DNA from: an uncultured Collinsella sp.
GTDB lineage: Bacteria > Actinomycetota > Coriobacteriia > Coriobacteriales > Coriobacteriaceae
Assembly (NCBI GenBank): GCA_959602875.1
Contig: CAUGVQ010000014.1
Span: forward strand, 1 to 29,447
Length of the DNA: 29,447 nt
Direction of reading: 5' to 3'
Of this stretch, positions 1 through 6,342 are shown piece after piece (position 1 is the first letter of the stretch; every line of letters starts with the position of its first letter). Made by a program: the position numbers and the translations under genes. The notes beneath the pieces are model-generated. The model was given only the letters and a program-made list of their open reading frames with translations. It searched no databases and was not told where the DNA came from.

Positions 1-425
1 ACAACATGTTCCTCGACCCGCAGACCCACACCTACGTGGAGGAGTCCGGCGGCGCGAACTTCCTGTTCGTTGATCACGCAGGCACGCTCGTGGTGCCCAA
101 ATCCGCGACCGACTCCATCCTGCCCTCCATCACGCGCCGTTCGCTCGTGTATGTGGCAGAGCACATGCTCGGCATGAAGGTCGTCGAGCGCCCGGTTCCC
201 TTCAGCGAGGTCGAGCTCGGCGAGTTCACCGAGTGCGGCATGTGCGGCACCGCCGCCGTTATCAGCCCGGTGGGCAAGGTCGTTAAGGGCGGCGAAGAGA
301 TCGTCTTTGGCGAGGGCGGCATGGACCACGTCGGTCCTGTCATGCAGAAGCTCCGCGAGACGCTCACCGGCATTCAGGCTGGCGAGATCGAGGGGCCCGA
401 GGGCTGGGTCGTCAAGATCGCCTAG
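1..425 (+). CDS. ilvE: Branched-chain amino-acid aminotransferase, C-terminal part (5' end outside window)
   Basis: This is the C-terminal ~140 residues of a PLP-dependent class IV aminotransferase, which interconverts Leu/Ile/Val and their 2-keto acids in the cytoplasm. The reading frame is already open at base 3, so the true start and the PLP lysine lie outside the window. Visible family hallmarks are the substrate/cofactor loop GGANFLFVD, the stretch LPSITRRSL, and the signature ECGMCGTAAVISPVG near the C-terminus, which matches the conserved GTAAVISP motif of BCATs. The stop codon is TAG at 423-425, followed 40 bp later by a GC-rich hairpin. D-amino-acid aminotransferase or aminodeoxychorismate lyase share the fold, but the GTAAVISPVG motif favours IlvE. 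Confidence 0.9.
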   Translation, partial: NMFLDPQTHTYVEESGGANFLFVDHAGTLVVPKSATDSILPSITRRSLVYVAEHMLGMKVVERPVPFSEVELGEFTECGMCGTAAVISPVGKVVKGGEEIVFGEGGMDHVGPVMQKLRETLTGIQAGEIEGPEGWVVKIA

Positions 426-465
426 GTTTCCCCGAGCGTCTCTTGATATTCGTATATGCGTCCTA

Positions 466-514
466 AACGGGGGGCGGGCATGGGCCATAGAGCCGTGCCC
501 GCCCCCCCGTTTCG
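466..514 (+). terminator. Probable intrinsic terminator of ilvE
   Basis: A long GC-rich inverted repeat pairs 466-480 (aacggggggcgggca) with 496-511 (tgcccgcccccccgtt), with one extra C bulged. The T-run is short (TTTC), so termination may be weaker than for a classical site. The loop is about 15 nt. Confidence 0.6.
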
Positions 515-581
515 CGTAACATGCTCTTCTCCGGGCAAAAGCGAAACTTGCCAAGCGGACGCACCTTTCGCTCAGAAATGC

Positions 582-708
582 AGCTATTCAATAATCTGGA
601 AGCGCGCGTCGAGATAGACCCTTCGAACCGTCTGCAAAACTGCAGGGAAAAAAAGGATGCGCTTTTGGATGGATATTCTAACGGCGGGATGCAGATTATT
701 GAATGGCT
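582..708. repeat. Imperfect 17-bp inverted repeat in a gene-free stretch (515-788)
   Basis: The segment 515-788 has no convincing gene and is visibly richer in A/T than its neighbours. Inside it, 582-598 (agctattcaataatctg) is complementary to 692-708 (cagattattgaatggct) with one G-T mismatch, and the arms are 93 bp apart. An open frame at 521-769 (82 codons) spans both arms, but it has no good ribosome-binding site or recognisable motif. The structure could be a folded RNA, a remnant of a small mobile repeat, or a tail transcribed from the minus-strand tRNA-Ser. Confidence 0.45.
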
Positions 709-788
709 GAAAAACGCCGCGCAAATGCCGTCAAAACGAAAACGAGCCCCACCCGGACGCGCCGGATAGGGTTCGCGCAAGTCGCAAA

Positions 789-878
789 TGGCGGAGAGAG
801 GGGGATTCGAACCCCCGAGACGCTCACGCGCCTAACGGTTTTCAAGACCGCCGCATTCAACCGCTCTGCCATCTCTCC
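789..878 (-). tRNA. tRNA-Ser (anticodon UGA), CCA encoded
   Basis: On the minus strand the 7-bp acceptor stem is ggagaga (878-872) with tctctcc (799-793), followed by discriminator G and an encoded CCA (791-789). The anticodon loop cttgaaa carries TGA, which reads serine UCA. The length (86 nt before CCA) and the long variable arm are typical of class II tRNA-Ser. The T-arm contains ggttcgaatcc. The gene lies back to back with the tadA fusion gene. Confidence 0.96.
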
Positions 879-932
879 GTGAGAGGTAATGATAGCATCG
901 AATCAACTGATGCGCGCGGAAGGCGAGGGGGT

Positions 933-2723
933 ATGCAGCCGATGAACACGAGGTACGGCGCGGGTGCGCTTGATGACGAGCACTTTATGCGCGAAGCGCT
1001 GGCCGAGGCTCGCTTGGCCGCCGCCGAGGGCGAGGTTCCCATAGGCGCCGTGGTAGTGCATGATGGCGAGGTCATCGCCCGCGCGCACAATCGGCGCGAG
1101 GCGGACGCGGACCCTTCGGCGCATGCCGAGTTCTCCGCCATGGTTGCCGCGGCACGCGCTCTTGGCCGCTGGCGCCTCACGGGCTGCACCGTGTATGTGA
1201 CGCTTGAGCCGTGCTGCATGTGCGCGGGCCTTATGGTTAACGCTCGCATCGACCGCTGCGTGTACGGCGCGGCCGACCCCAAGGGTGGCGCTGCCGGCTC
1301 CCTGTACCGCCTGCATGATGACGCGCGTCTAAACCACGCTTTTCCCGTGACGGCGGGCGTGCTGGGCGATGAGTGCGCGGAGCTCTTGTCCGCCTTTTTT
1401 GCGTCGCGTCGTGCGGGCGAGGTTGTCGGCGGTGTCCCCGCGCCACAGGAGGCGTGCGCCTCTGTGCGCGTCTCGCACAACGAGCGCCTTGCCGCGCTGC
1501 CGCCCGCCCGCGCGTTACTTGCCGTGGACTCCTTCAAGGGTTCGGCCACGAGCGCCGAGGCGGAGACGTGGCTGGCCGAGGGCGCACAACGCGCCGCGGC
1601 GCAGCTTGGGCGGCCTGTCGAGGTCCGGGCTATCCCCGTGGCAGACGGTGGCGAGGGAACGCTCGATGCCGTGCGCGCCGCGCGCGGGGGAGAAGAGGTC
1701 CTCTGCTCGGTGCGCGGTCCTTTGGGTGGTGCGGTCGATGCTACGTACCTGCGCACGACGGACGCATCGGGCGCGCCAATCGCGGTGGTCGAGATGGCGC
1801 GCGCGGCGGGGCTTTCGTTCACAAGCAGAACCGAGGCAGATGCTCTTGCCGCCAGTACGGCGGGCGTTGGCGCGCTTGTGCGCGCGGCGGTCGAAGCGGG
1901 TGCTCGCACCATTTACCTTGGTCTGGGTGGGAGCGCCACCAACGACGGCGGCGCGGGGTTTCTCCAGGCCCTTGGCGCCGAGCTTCTGCAAAAGGATGGC
2001 GTGCCTGTAGCTCCGGGGCTTGCCGGGCTCGAGCATCTGGCGCACATAGACCTTGCTCCAGCGCGGCGTCTTCTCAAGGGCGTGACGCTCGTTGCGCTCA
2101 CCGATGTCCGTGCCCCGCTCGTGGGAGCGCGCGGTGCGCTGCGCGTTTTTGGTCCGCAGAAGGGCCTGCCCAAGGAAGGCGAGCTCACCGATGCGGCTGA
2201 GGGTTGGATGGTGCGCTACGCCGCCGAGCTCACGCGCGCGCGCGACGCGCTGGATGGGACGGACCTCGCTGTTGACGTGCCGGGCGCGCGGCCCCGCGCG
2301 CTTGCCGGGGTGCCGGGTGCGGGGGCGGCGGGTGGCCTGGGCGCCGCGGTGCTCGCCCTCGGTGGATCGCTCGTCTCCGGCATAGACGCCGTTCTCGATC
2401 TTGCCGCGTTTGACGCGGCGGCGCGCGCGGCAGATCTGGTGATTACGGGCGAGGGCGCGCTCGACGAGCAGACGGCATCCGGCAAGGTCCCCGTCGGCGT
2501 GGCGCGCCGTGCAAAACGTGCCAATCCGCGCGCCTTCGTGGTTGCCGTTTGTGGCACCCGGGCAGATGACCTGGGGGAGGTCTATGCCGAGGGCATCGAC
2601 GCTGCCTTTCCCATCCTGCGGCGTCCGATGCCACTTGCCGAGGCGCTCGATCCCGCCGAGACCCGCGTGAACCTCATCGCCGCTGGCGAGACCGCCGTGC
2701 GCACGGCACTTCGCCGCCTGTAG
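933..2723 (+). CDS. tadA: TadA tRNA adenosine deaminase fused to glycerate kinase
   Basis: A single 596-residue frame carries two full-length enzymes. Residues ~15-160 are a TadA domain, which makes inosine at the wobble A34 of tRNA-Arg(ACG). The zinc/catalytic motifs H64-A-E66 and P93-C94-C95-M96-C97 are intact. Residues ~161-190 are a linker. Residues ~193-596 match the GarK/GlxK-type glycerate kinase family: LLAVDSFKGSATS at the start, LGLGGSATNDGGAGFLQALG mid-domain, ITGEGALDEQTASGK near the end. The kinase phosphorylates D-glycerate with ATP. ATG 933 is preferred because a purine-rich stretch (aaggcgaggggg) precedes it; ATG 942 is possible. An upstream in-frame GTG at 879 would abut the tRNA gene and is unlikely. 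The two functions share no pathway, so the fusion is odd. Assignment of both domains is strong; activity of each half is inferred. Confidence 0.93.
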   Translation: MQPMNTRYGAGALDDEHFMREALAEARLAAAEGEVPIGAVVVHDGEVIARAHNRREADADPSAHAEFSAMVAAARALGRWRLTGCTVYVTLEPCCMCAGLMVNARIDRCVYGAADPKGGAAGSLYRLHDDARLNHAFPVTAGVLGDECAELLSAFFASRRAGEVVGGVPAPQEACASVRVSHNERLAALPPARALLAVDSFKGSATSAEAETWLAEGAQRAAAQLGRPVEVRAIPVADGGEGTLDAVRAARGGEEVLCSVRGPLGGAVDATYLRTTDASGAPIAVVEMARAAGLSFTSRTEADALAASTAGVGALVRAAVEAGARTIYLGLGGSATNDGGAGFLQALGAELLQKDGVPVAPGLAGLEHLAHIDLAPARRLLKGVTLVALTDVRAPLVGARGALRVFGPQKGLPKEGELTDAAEGWMVRYAAELTRARDALDGTDLAVDVPGARPRALAGVPGAGAAGGLGAAVLALGGSLVSGIDAVLDLAAFDAAARAADLVITGEGALDEQTASGKVPVGVARRAKRANPRAFVVAVCGTRADDLGEVYAEGIDAAFPILRRPMPLAEALDPAETRVNLIAAGETAVRTALRRL

Positions 2724-2762
2724 GCAAACTAACGCGTACGGCGGCAGTGCCCTGTTGCTCCC

Positions 2763-3275
2763 TTACCTACGACCGTCAAGCAGCGCAAGCGCCTCTTCTG
2801 CTGTAAAGCAGATTCCCTCTGCGTGTTTTGCAAGCTTCTGGTCATGCGTGACAAGCACGGCAACGCCCGATGCCTCCATAGCGCCCAACACAAGGCCATC
2901 TTCCAAGTCGTCGTGTAAAGGTTTAAAGGTGAACGCGCGGAGGATCTCATCGTAGCCAATGGGCAAAACGATTGCCTTTTCTAGCACATTGCGTACGCAC
3001 CCCCACGCGACCTCACGGGCTGCCGATGCGCTGTTTTCGTCTACCTGTTTGCCGGAGCGCCGCACATCCGCCTTCATTTGCGCTGCGAGCTGGTAGGCAA
3101 TGTCTTTCAGAGAAAGTGACGTGACGTACAGGGCAATATCTTCGCGATTTGCCGCACTCGCAATAAGCGTGTCGACAACAGCGTGATGCGTGCTGCGGGC
3201 GAGAAAGTAATCAAGCCAGATATTAGTGTCAACCAGCAACCGCAAAACGTTGTTTCGCTTAGGGTTGGTCATCAT
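2763..3275 (-). CDS. PIN-domain ribonuclease toxin of a toxin-antitoxin pair
   Basis: This 170-residue PIN-fold protein is predicted to be a Mg-dependent RNase toxin. The first acidic residue is in LLVDTNIWLDYF (D16). A second acidic cluster is DDLEDGL (D122-D126) and a last one is THDQK (D145). D58 in SLSLKDIA sits where many PIN proteins have Glu. The ATG at 3275-3273 overlaps the antitoxin TGA by four bases (ATGA), a translational-coupling arrangement, with GTGGGG just upstream as ribosome-binding site. A GTG 12 bases earlier or the next ATG (3272) are alternative starts. PIN toxins are usually paired with VapB-like antitoxins; here the partner is RelB/DinJ-like. The RNA target cannot be read from sequence. 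Confidence 0.85.
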   Translation of the reverse strand: MMTNPKRNNVLRLLVDTNIWLDYFLARSTHHAVVDTLIASAANREDIALYVTSLSLKDIAYQLAAQMKADVRRSGKQVDENSASAAREVAWGCVRNVLEKAIVLPIGYDEILRAFTFKPLHDDLEDGLVLGAMEASGVAVLVTHDQKLAKHAEGICFTAEEALALLDGRR

Positions 3276-3610
3276 GAAAGGCCCCACTTTTCTAGTTGTT
3301 CGGCGGCAGCGAGTTCTTTGAGTTCGTCGTAGTCCAGCGGTCCTTCGCCGGGTTCTGGGATGCCCGCCATTTCATAGAATCTAGCGACAAGACGCGCCCC
3401 CTCATGTCCAGAATCTAATTCCGTGGCATGCGGGGTTTCTTTGGGGTGGAGAAGGCGCAGAAGCTCGGAGGGAAGCGTTTGCTGGATGGTCAGAAACTCC
3501 CATAGCGCTCGAACAGCTTGCGATGGGGTAATTCCTAGGCTGCTCAGCGCCGCGTTCCCCGATTGCTTGAGCATGTTGTCCATGCGAATGTTCATCTGGG
3601 ATGCAGCCAT
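3272..3610 (-). CDS. RelB/DinJ-family antitoxin
   Basis: A 112-residue protein whose first ~45 residues match the ribbon-helix-helix DNA-binding region of RelB/DinJ antitoxins: MNIRMDNMLKQSGNAAL followed by LGITPSQAVRALWEFL. The C-terminal part (GPLDYDELKELAAAEQLEKWGL) is the likely toxin-wrapping segment. The start ATG 3610 is preceded by a strong AAGGAGG. By family analogy it neutralises the PIN protein and represses its own promoter. The operon reads antitoxin first, then toxin, with a four-base overlap. The locus looks less GC-rich than the flanking genes, in keeping with horizontal acquisition. Confidence 0.87.
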   Translation of the reverse strand: MAASQMNIRMDNMLKQSGNAALSSLGITPSQAVRALWEFLTIQQTLPSELLRLLHPKETPHATELDSGHEGARLVARFYEMAGIPEPGEGPLDYDELKELAAAEQLEKWGLS

Positions 3611-3621
3611 GATTCCTCCTT

Positions 3622-3650
3622 GCTATACATCACGTGCCATACAGTATAGC
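3622..3650 (-). promoter_or_regulatory. Candidate operator/promoter of the antitoxin-toxin operon
   Basis: A dyad gctatac (3622-3628) / gtatagc (3644-3650) lies directly upstream of the antitoxin Shine-Dalgarno, with an internal CACGTG palindrome at 3631-3636. On the minus strand it includes TATACT, a good -10 candidate. Antitoxins of this type normally bind palindromes overlapping their promoter, so this is the likely autoregulatory site. Confidence 0.5.
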
Positions 3651-3697
3651 TTGTGACCAGCTCGCCAAACTTGGCAAGAAGGAGAAATCGAGAGCCT

Positions 3698-3727
3698 CTC
3701 GACGCGGAGGGCGCAAGCGGGTAGTAT
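3698..3727 (+). promoter_or_regulatory. Possible promoter of the SRP RNA
   Basis: A -35-like CTCGAC (3698-3703) is followed after 18 bp by TAGTAT (3722-3727), which places initiation about 8-10 nt later, at the predicted 5' end of ffs. The -35 match is weak. A small hairpin, cgagag/ctctcg, overlaps the -35 region. Confidence 0.35.
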
Positions 3728-3736
3728 TAGATTCCA

Positions 3737-3856
3737 GCGCCGCGCGCGTTCGATGGGTTCGGGTGACGATATGTTCCGAACCTGGTCAGGTCCGGGAGGA
3801 AGCAGCCATAAGGAGCCTCTGCCGGGCACCCGTTCCCATCGAGTGCACGTGGCGCA
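3737..3856 (+). ncRNA. ffs: Signal recognition particle RNA (small bacterial 4.5S type)
   Basis: The conserved SRP domain-IV core is plain: ggtcaggtccgggaggaagc (3784-3803) followed by agccataaggagc. This is the Ffh-binding symmetric and asymmetric loop region closed by a GGGA-type tetraloop. Flanking helices pair cgatggg/cccatcg and gggtg/caccc, and an outer gcgc/gcgc pairing closes the molecule at 3737-3740 with 3852-3855. Six T residues at 3857-3862 provide termination. The ~120-nt length and absence of an Alu domain indicate the short 4.5S form. The exact ends are estimated from pairing. Confidence 0.92.
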
Positions 3857-3917
3857 TTTTTTGTAACCAGAGGAGCTGCGTTGGTGCCCCCTATGCCCGC
3901 GGCCACCAACGATGCCG

Positions 3918-3923
3918 CTATAC
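3918..3923 (+). promoter_or_regulatory. -10-like element upstream of purE
   Basis: TATACT lies 34 bp before the purE start codon. No convincing -35 hexamer is found 16-18 bp upstream, so this rests on the -10 match and its position between the ffs T-run and purE. Confidence 0.35.
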
Positions 3924-3956
3924 TGGACGTATGTACGTCGATTCCAAGGAGGAGCC

Positions 3957-4430
3957 ATGTCCGAGAACGCAGAGAAGACGCCGCTTGTAGGCATCATCAT
4001 GGGGTCCAAGTCCGACCTTCCCGTCATGGAGGGCTGCACCGCCGAGCTCGAGGCGCTTGGCGTGCCGTACGAGCTCGTGATTGCGAGCGCTCACCGCACG
4101 CCCGATAAGGTGCACGAGTGGGCCGCTACCGCCGCCGACCGTGGCATCAAGGTCATCGTTGCCGCCGCCGGCAAGGCCGCACACCTGGGCGGCGTCGTTG
4201 CCGCCTTCACGCCGCTGCCGGTCATTGGCGTGCCCATGAAGACGAGCGACCTCGGCGGTCTGGACTCGCTGCTTTCCATGGTTCAGATGCCCTCCGGTGT
4301 GCCGGTTGCCTGTGTTGCCATCAACGGCGCTAAGAACGCCGCCATCTATGCCACGCAGATCCTCGGCGCCACCATGCCGGAGTATCGCGCTACGGTCGAG
4401 AAGCTCAAGGCCGAGATGGCCGAGGCGTAA
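3957..4430 (+). CDS. purE: N5-carboxyaminoimidazole ribonucleotide mutase (PurE class I)
   Basis: A 157-residue cytoplasmic enzyme that converts N5-CAIR to CAIR in de novo purine synthesis. Class I PurE motifs are present: IIMGSKSDLPVM near the N-terminus (the CO2/ribotide-binding GSxSD loop), IASAHRTPD (catalytic His region), AAAGKAAHLGGVVA and PVIGVPMK. Length is normal for the family. ATG 3957 follows AAGGAGGAG with ideal spacing. No purK is in the window, and the remaining purine genes (purF-purM-purN) begin 3.4 kb downstream. The sortase gene follows after 44 bp on the same strand and may be cotranscribed. Confidence 0.96.
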   Translation: MSENAEKTPLVGIIMGSKSDLPVMEGCTAELEALGVPYELVIASAHRTPDKVHEWAATAADRGIKVIVAAAGKAAHLGGVVAAFTPLPVIGVPMKTSDLGGLDSLLSMVQMPSGVPVACVAINGAKNAAIYATQILGATMPEYRATVEKLKAEMAEA

Positions 4431-4474
4431 AGAGAGCGCCTAACGCGGAGGTTTAGCGGCCGAAAGGTAGCGTA

Positions 4475-5614
4475 ATGGCTGACTATCAGGGGAAACGCTT
4501 CAAGAAGACGCAGCCGGACAGCAACGTTCGCCCGACCGCTGCACGCGGCGCCCATGCGCGCGGTGCAAACGCCGGACACGCCGCGAGCGCCACGTCTGGA
4601 GCACGCGCTGCGGGAACCACGCCCGGTGCGCATGCCGCGCGCGCCACAGGCGCTACGCGCGGCGCCCATAGCGCCCCCGCCGCCGGCGCTCGTCGCACCA
4701 CCACGGGCGGCACGAGGTTCCGCACCGCTTCAAGCAGCGCCCCCGCAGGCGTTGTTCCACCCCGTTCGGCCGCCTCGACCTCTGCGAGCGGAACACGCTA
4801 TCGCCAAGCTGCGCCCGCGCCTGCCAAGCAGCGTCCCGCACGGCGCGGGAGCATCCTCCCCAAGCTCCTCATCGCCCTCGGCGTCATCTTGCTCTTGGTG
4901 GCGGGCTTTATCTTTGTGCGCTCGCTTTTGGGCTACCGCCAGGCGGAGGAGACTTACGGCAGTCTGGCCGAGTATGCGCCCGTCGACGACTCGTCGAGTT
5001 CGGGCCTCCCGGTGGTCGATTTTGATGCGCTTGCCGAGATCAACCCCGATATCGTGGCGTGGATTTACGTTCCCAACACCAACATCAACTACCCCGTGGT
5101 GCAGGGCGACGACAACAGCGAGTACCTGTACCGCCTGTTCGACGGGACATCCAATAGCTCGGGAAGCATCTTCCTCGACGCAGACGCCACCGCGCCGGGT
5201 ATTGTTGACGAGCAGACGCCGGTGTATGGCCACCACATGAACAACCGCAGCATGTTCTACGAGATTGACGACACGATCGACCAGGCGGCATTCAACAAAA
5301 TCGAGGCGGTCTACTACATCACGCGCGATGCGACGTACCGTTGCACACCGCTCATGACCTGTGTTATTGACGAGACCTTTGTCGACGCGCGCCAGGCAAA
5401 CTTCTCCGACACGCACTCGCTTGCCGATTACCTGCGCGAGATGCGCGCCGACATGCGTGCCGAGGCAGATGATGCCGAGGGGCGCATCGCCACGGTCGAC
5501 CAGGTGCTCACGCTCATCACCTGCTCGGGCGAGCTGCCCGGCGCCGATCGAACGGTTATGGTTCTTTCGGTTGACGAGCAGGCGCCGAGTCTGGCCGTCG
5601 CCTCCCAAGGGTAG
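4475..5614 (+). CDS. Class B sortase with long Ala/Arg/Gly-rich cytoplasmic tail
   Basis: A 379-residue membrane-anchored cysteine transpeptidase. Residues 1-125 are low complexity (Ala, Gly, Arg, Thr, Ser; recurring GAHA/GAR units) and likely disordered inside the cell. Residues ~128-150 are one membrane segment preceded by Arg/Lys, giving a type II topology. Residues ~180-365 form the sortase domain: INPDIVAWIYVPNTNINYPVV, then the catalytic His in YGHHMNN (H253), catalytic Cys in LTLITC (C350), and catalytic Arg R359 in GADRTVM. These match class B sortases, which attach proteins to the wall or polymerise pilins. No LPXTG-type substrate gene is next to it, so its substrate is unknown. The usual class B sortase N-terminal tail is far shorter. 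Confidence 0.92.
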   Translation: MADYQGKRFKKTQPDSNVRPTAARGAHARGANAGHAASATSGARAAGTTPGAHAARATGATRGAHSAPAAGARRTTTGGTRFRTASSSAPAGVVPPRSAASTSASGTRYRQAAPAPAKQRPARRGSILPKLLIALGVILLLVAGFIFVRSLLGYRQAEETYGSLAEYAPVDDSSSSGLPVVDFDALAEINPDIVAWIYVPNTNINYPVVQGDDNSEYLYRLFDGTSNSSGSIFLDADATAPGIVDEQTPVYGHHMNNRSMFYEIDDTIDQAAFNKIEAVYYITRDATYRCTPLMTCVIDETFVDARQANFSDTHSLADYLREMRADMRAEADDAEGRIATVDQVLTLITCSGELPGADRTVMVLSVDEQAPSLAVASQG

Positions 5615-5665
5615 AACGCAGGGCACACTTTGGCGCCCGTGCGCCCCAATCAGATAGGAGATCTT

Positions 5666-6073
5666 ATGGCACGTCCCGTTCCCTCGATGGACGCATGGCT
5701 CGCTGAGGCCAAGGCGGACGCATCCGCCGCGCAGTGCGGCATGTACCTTGTGCACAACGGCGTAGTGCGTGAAACGCCCAAGGCCGAGGCGCGCGGCATC
5801 GCGACCGATGGTGTGCAGCCCGGCGACAAGGTCGGTGGCCTCTATTTTGGCTACGACCAGGCAAAGGTCGACGCCGCCATCGCCCGCACCCGTGAGCTGC
5901 CGGGTATCTTCTACGTGCGCGTTTGGCTTAACGAGGGCGAGCTTTCCGTGGGCGACGACATCATGTACGTCCTCGTGGGCGGTGATATCCGCCCGCGCGT
6001 GATCGACGCTCTCCAGTCGCTTGTCGCCACGCTCAAAAACGAGTGCGTGACCGAGGTCGAGCACCCCGCGTAG
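5666..6073 (+). CDS. MoaE-like protein, probably degenerate
   Basis: A 135-residue protein resembling the large subunit of molybdopterin synthase: GMYLVHNGVVRETP (the family's GAVxxFxGxVR strand), GLYFGYDQAKVDAAI, VRVWLNEGELSVGDDIMYVLVGG, and a final helix DALQSLVATLKNE. Canonical MoaE ends with a Lys-rich active-site segment (PxWKKE type). Here the tail reads CVTEVEHPA, so one catalytic lysine and the WKKE motif are missing, and the HR before the last helix is GGDIRP. No moaD or other molybdopterin gene is near. Start ATG 5666 follows AGGAG. It may bind a related ligand or be a divergent orphan; enzymatic activity is doubtful. Confidence 0.65.
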   Translation: MARPVPSMDAWLAEAKADASAAQCGMYLVHNGVVRETPKAEARGIATDGVQPGDKVGGLYFGYDQAKVDAAIARTRELPGIFYVRVWLNEGELSVGDDIMYVLVGGDIRPRVIDALQSLVATLKNECVTEVEHPA

Positions 6074-6086
6074 GCGCTCTATGAAG

Positions 6087-6125
6087 CGCCCGAACCCCCG
6101 CGGCGGGTTCGAAGGCGGACTTTTT
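6087..6125 (+). terminator. Intrinsic terminator after the MoaE-like gene
   Basis: Stem cgcc-cgaaccc (6087-6097) pairs with gggttcg-aa-ggcg (6105-6117; AA bulged), followed three bases later by five T (6121-6125). The T-run is shared with the first arm of the inverted-repeat module starting at 6117. Confidence 0.55.
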
Positions 6126-6244
6126 CGTAGATTCGATCTCACGCATTGAGTATCTGCTTGTTTTGAAAGAAGAAACATGCAGGTAAAAGAGTCGCTCTCT
6201 TTCTCTCTACTTGGGTTTTCTTGCAAGAAGTACGAAAAAGTCCC
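6117..6244. repeat. Inverted-repeat-bounded module A (128 bp)
   Basis: The left arm ggactttttcgtagatt (6117-6133) and right arm aagtacgaaaaagtccc (6228-6244) share the complementary 13-mer ggactttttcgta/tacgaaaaagtcc. The interior is about 100 bp, unusually rich in A/T and pyrimidine runs, with no gene. A partner module with the same length and arm spacing, but inverted arm extensions, lies at 7530-7657 on the other side of the nuclease-like gene. Immediately after the right arm, cccatgaa (6242-6249) and ttcatggg (6258-6265) form an additional 8-bp hairpin. Confidence 0.75.
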
Positions 6245-6330
6245 ATGAAGCTACGCGTTCATGGGCGCATTGCGCACCTTCTGGGGGCATTTTGTAAAAG
6301 TCAAGACCTAACATTTTGTGTTCCCGCTGC

Positions 6331-6336
6331 TAATCT
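6331..6336 (+). promoter_or_regulatory. Possible -10 element of a leaderless transcript
   Basis: TAATCT ends six bases before the ATG at 6343, and no Shine-Dalgarno sequence precedes that ATG. This spacing would start the transcript at or next to the start codon. No clear -35 is visible. Confidence 0.3.
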
Positions 6337-6342
6337 CCATGC

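Noticed and set aside
521..769. 82-codon plus-strand open frame in the first gene-free stretch
   Set aside because: No ribosome-binding site, no recognisable motif, and it runs across the inverted-repeat arms; kept only as a note.
4730..6226. Long minus-strand open frame (498 codons) opposite the sortase and MoaE-like gene
   Set aside because: It is antisense to two well-supported genes and its Val/Asp/His-rich sequence has no recognisable domain.
6117..6244. Module A considered as a CRISPR repeat or insertion sequence
   Set aside because: There are only two copies, no regular spacers, no transposase and no visible target-site duplication.
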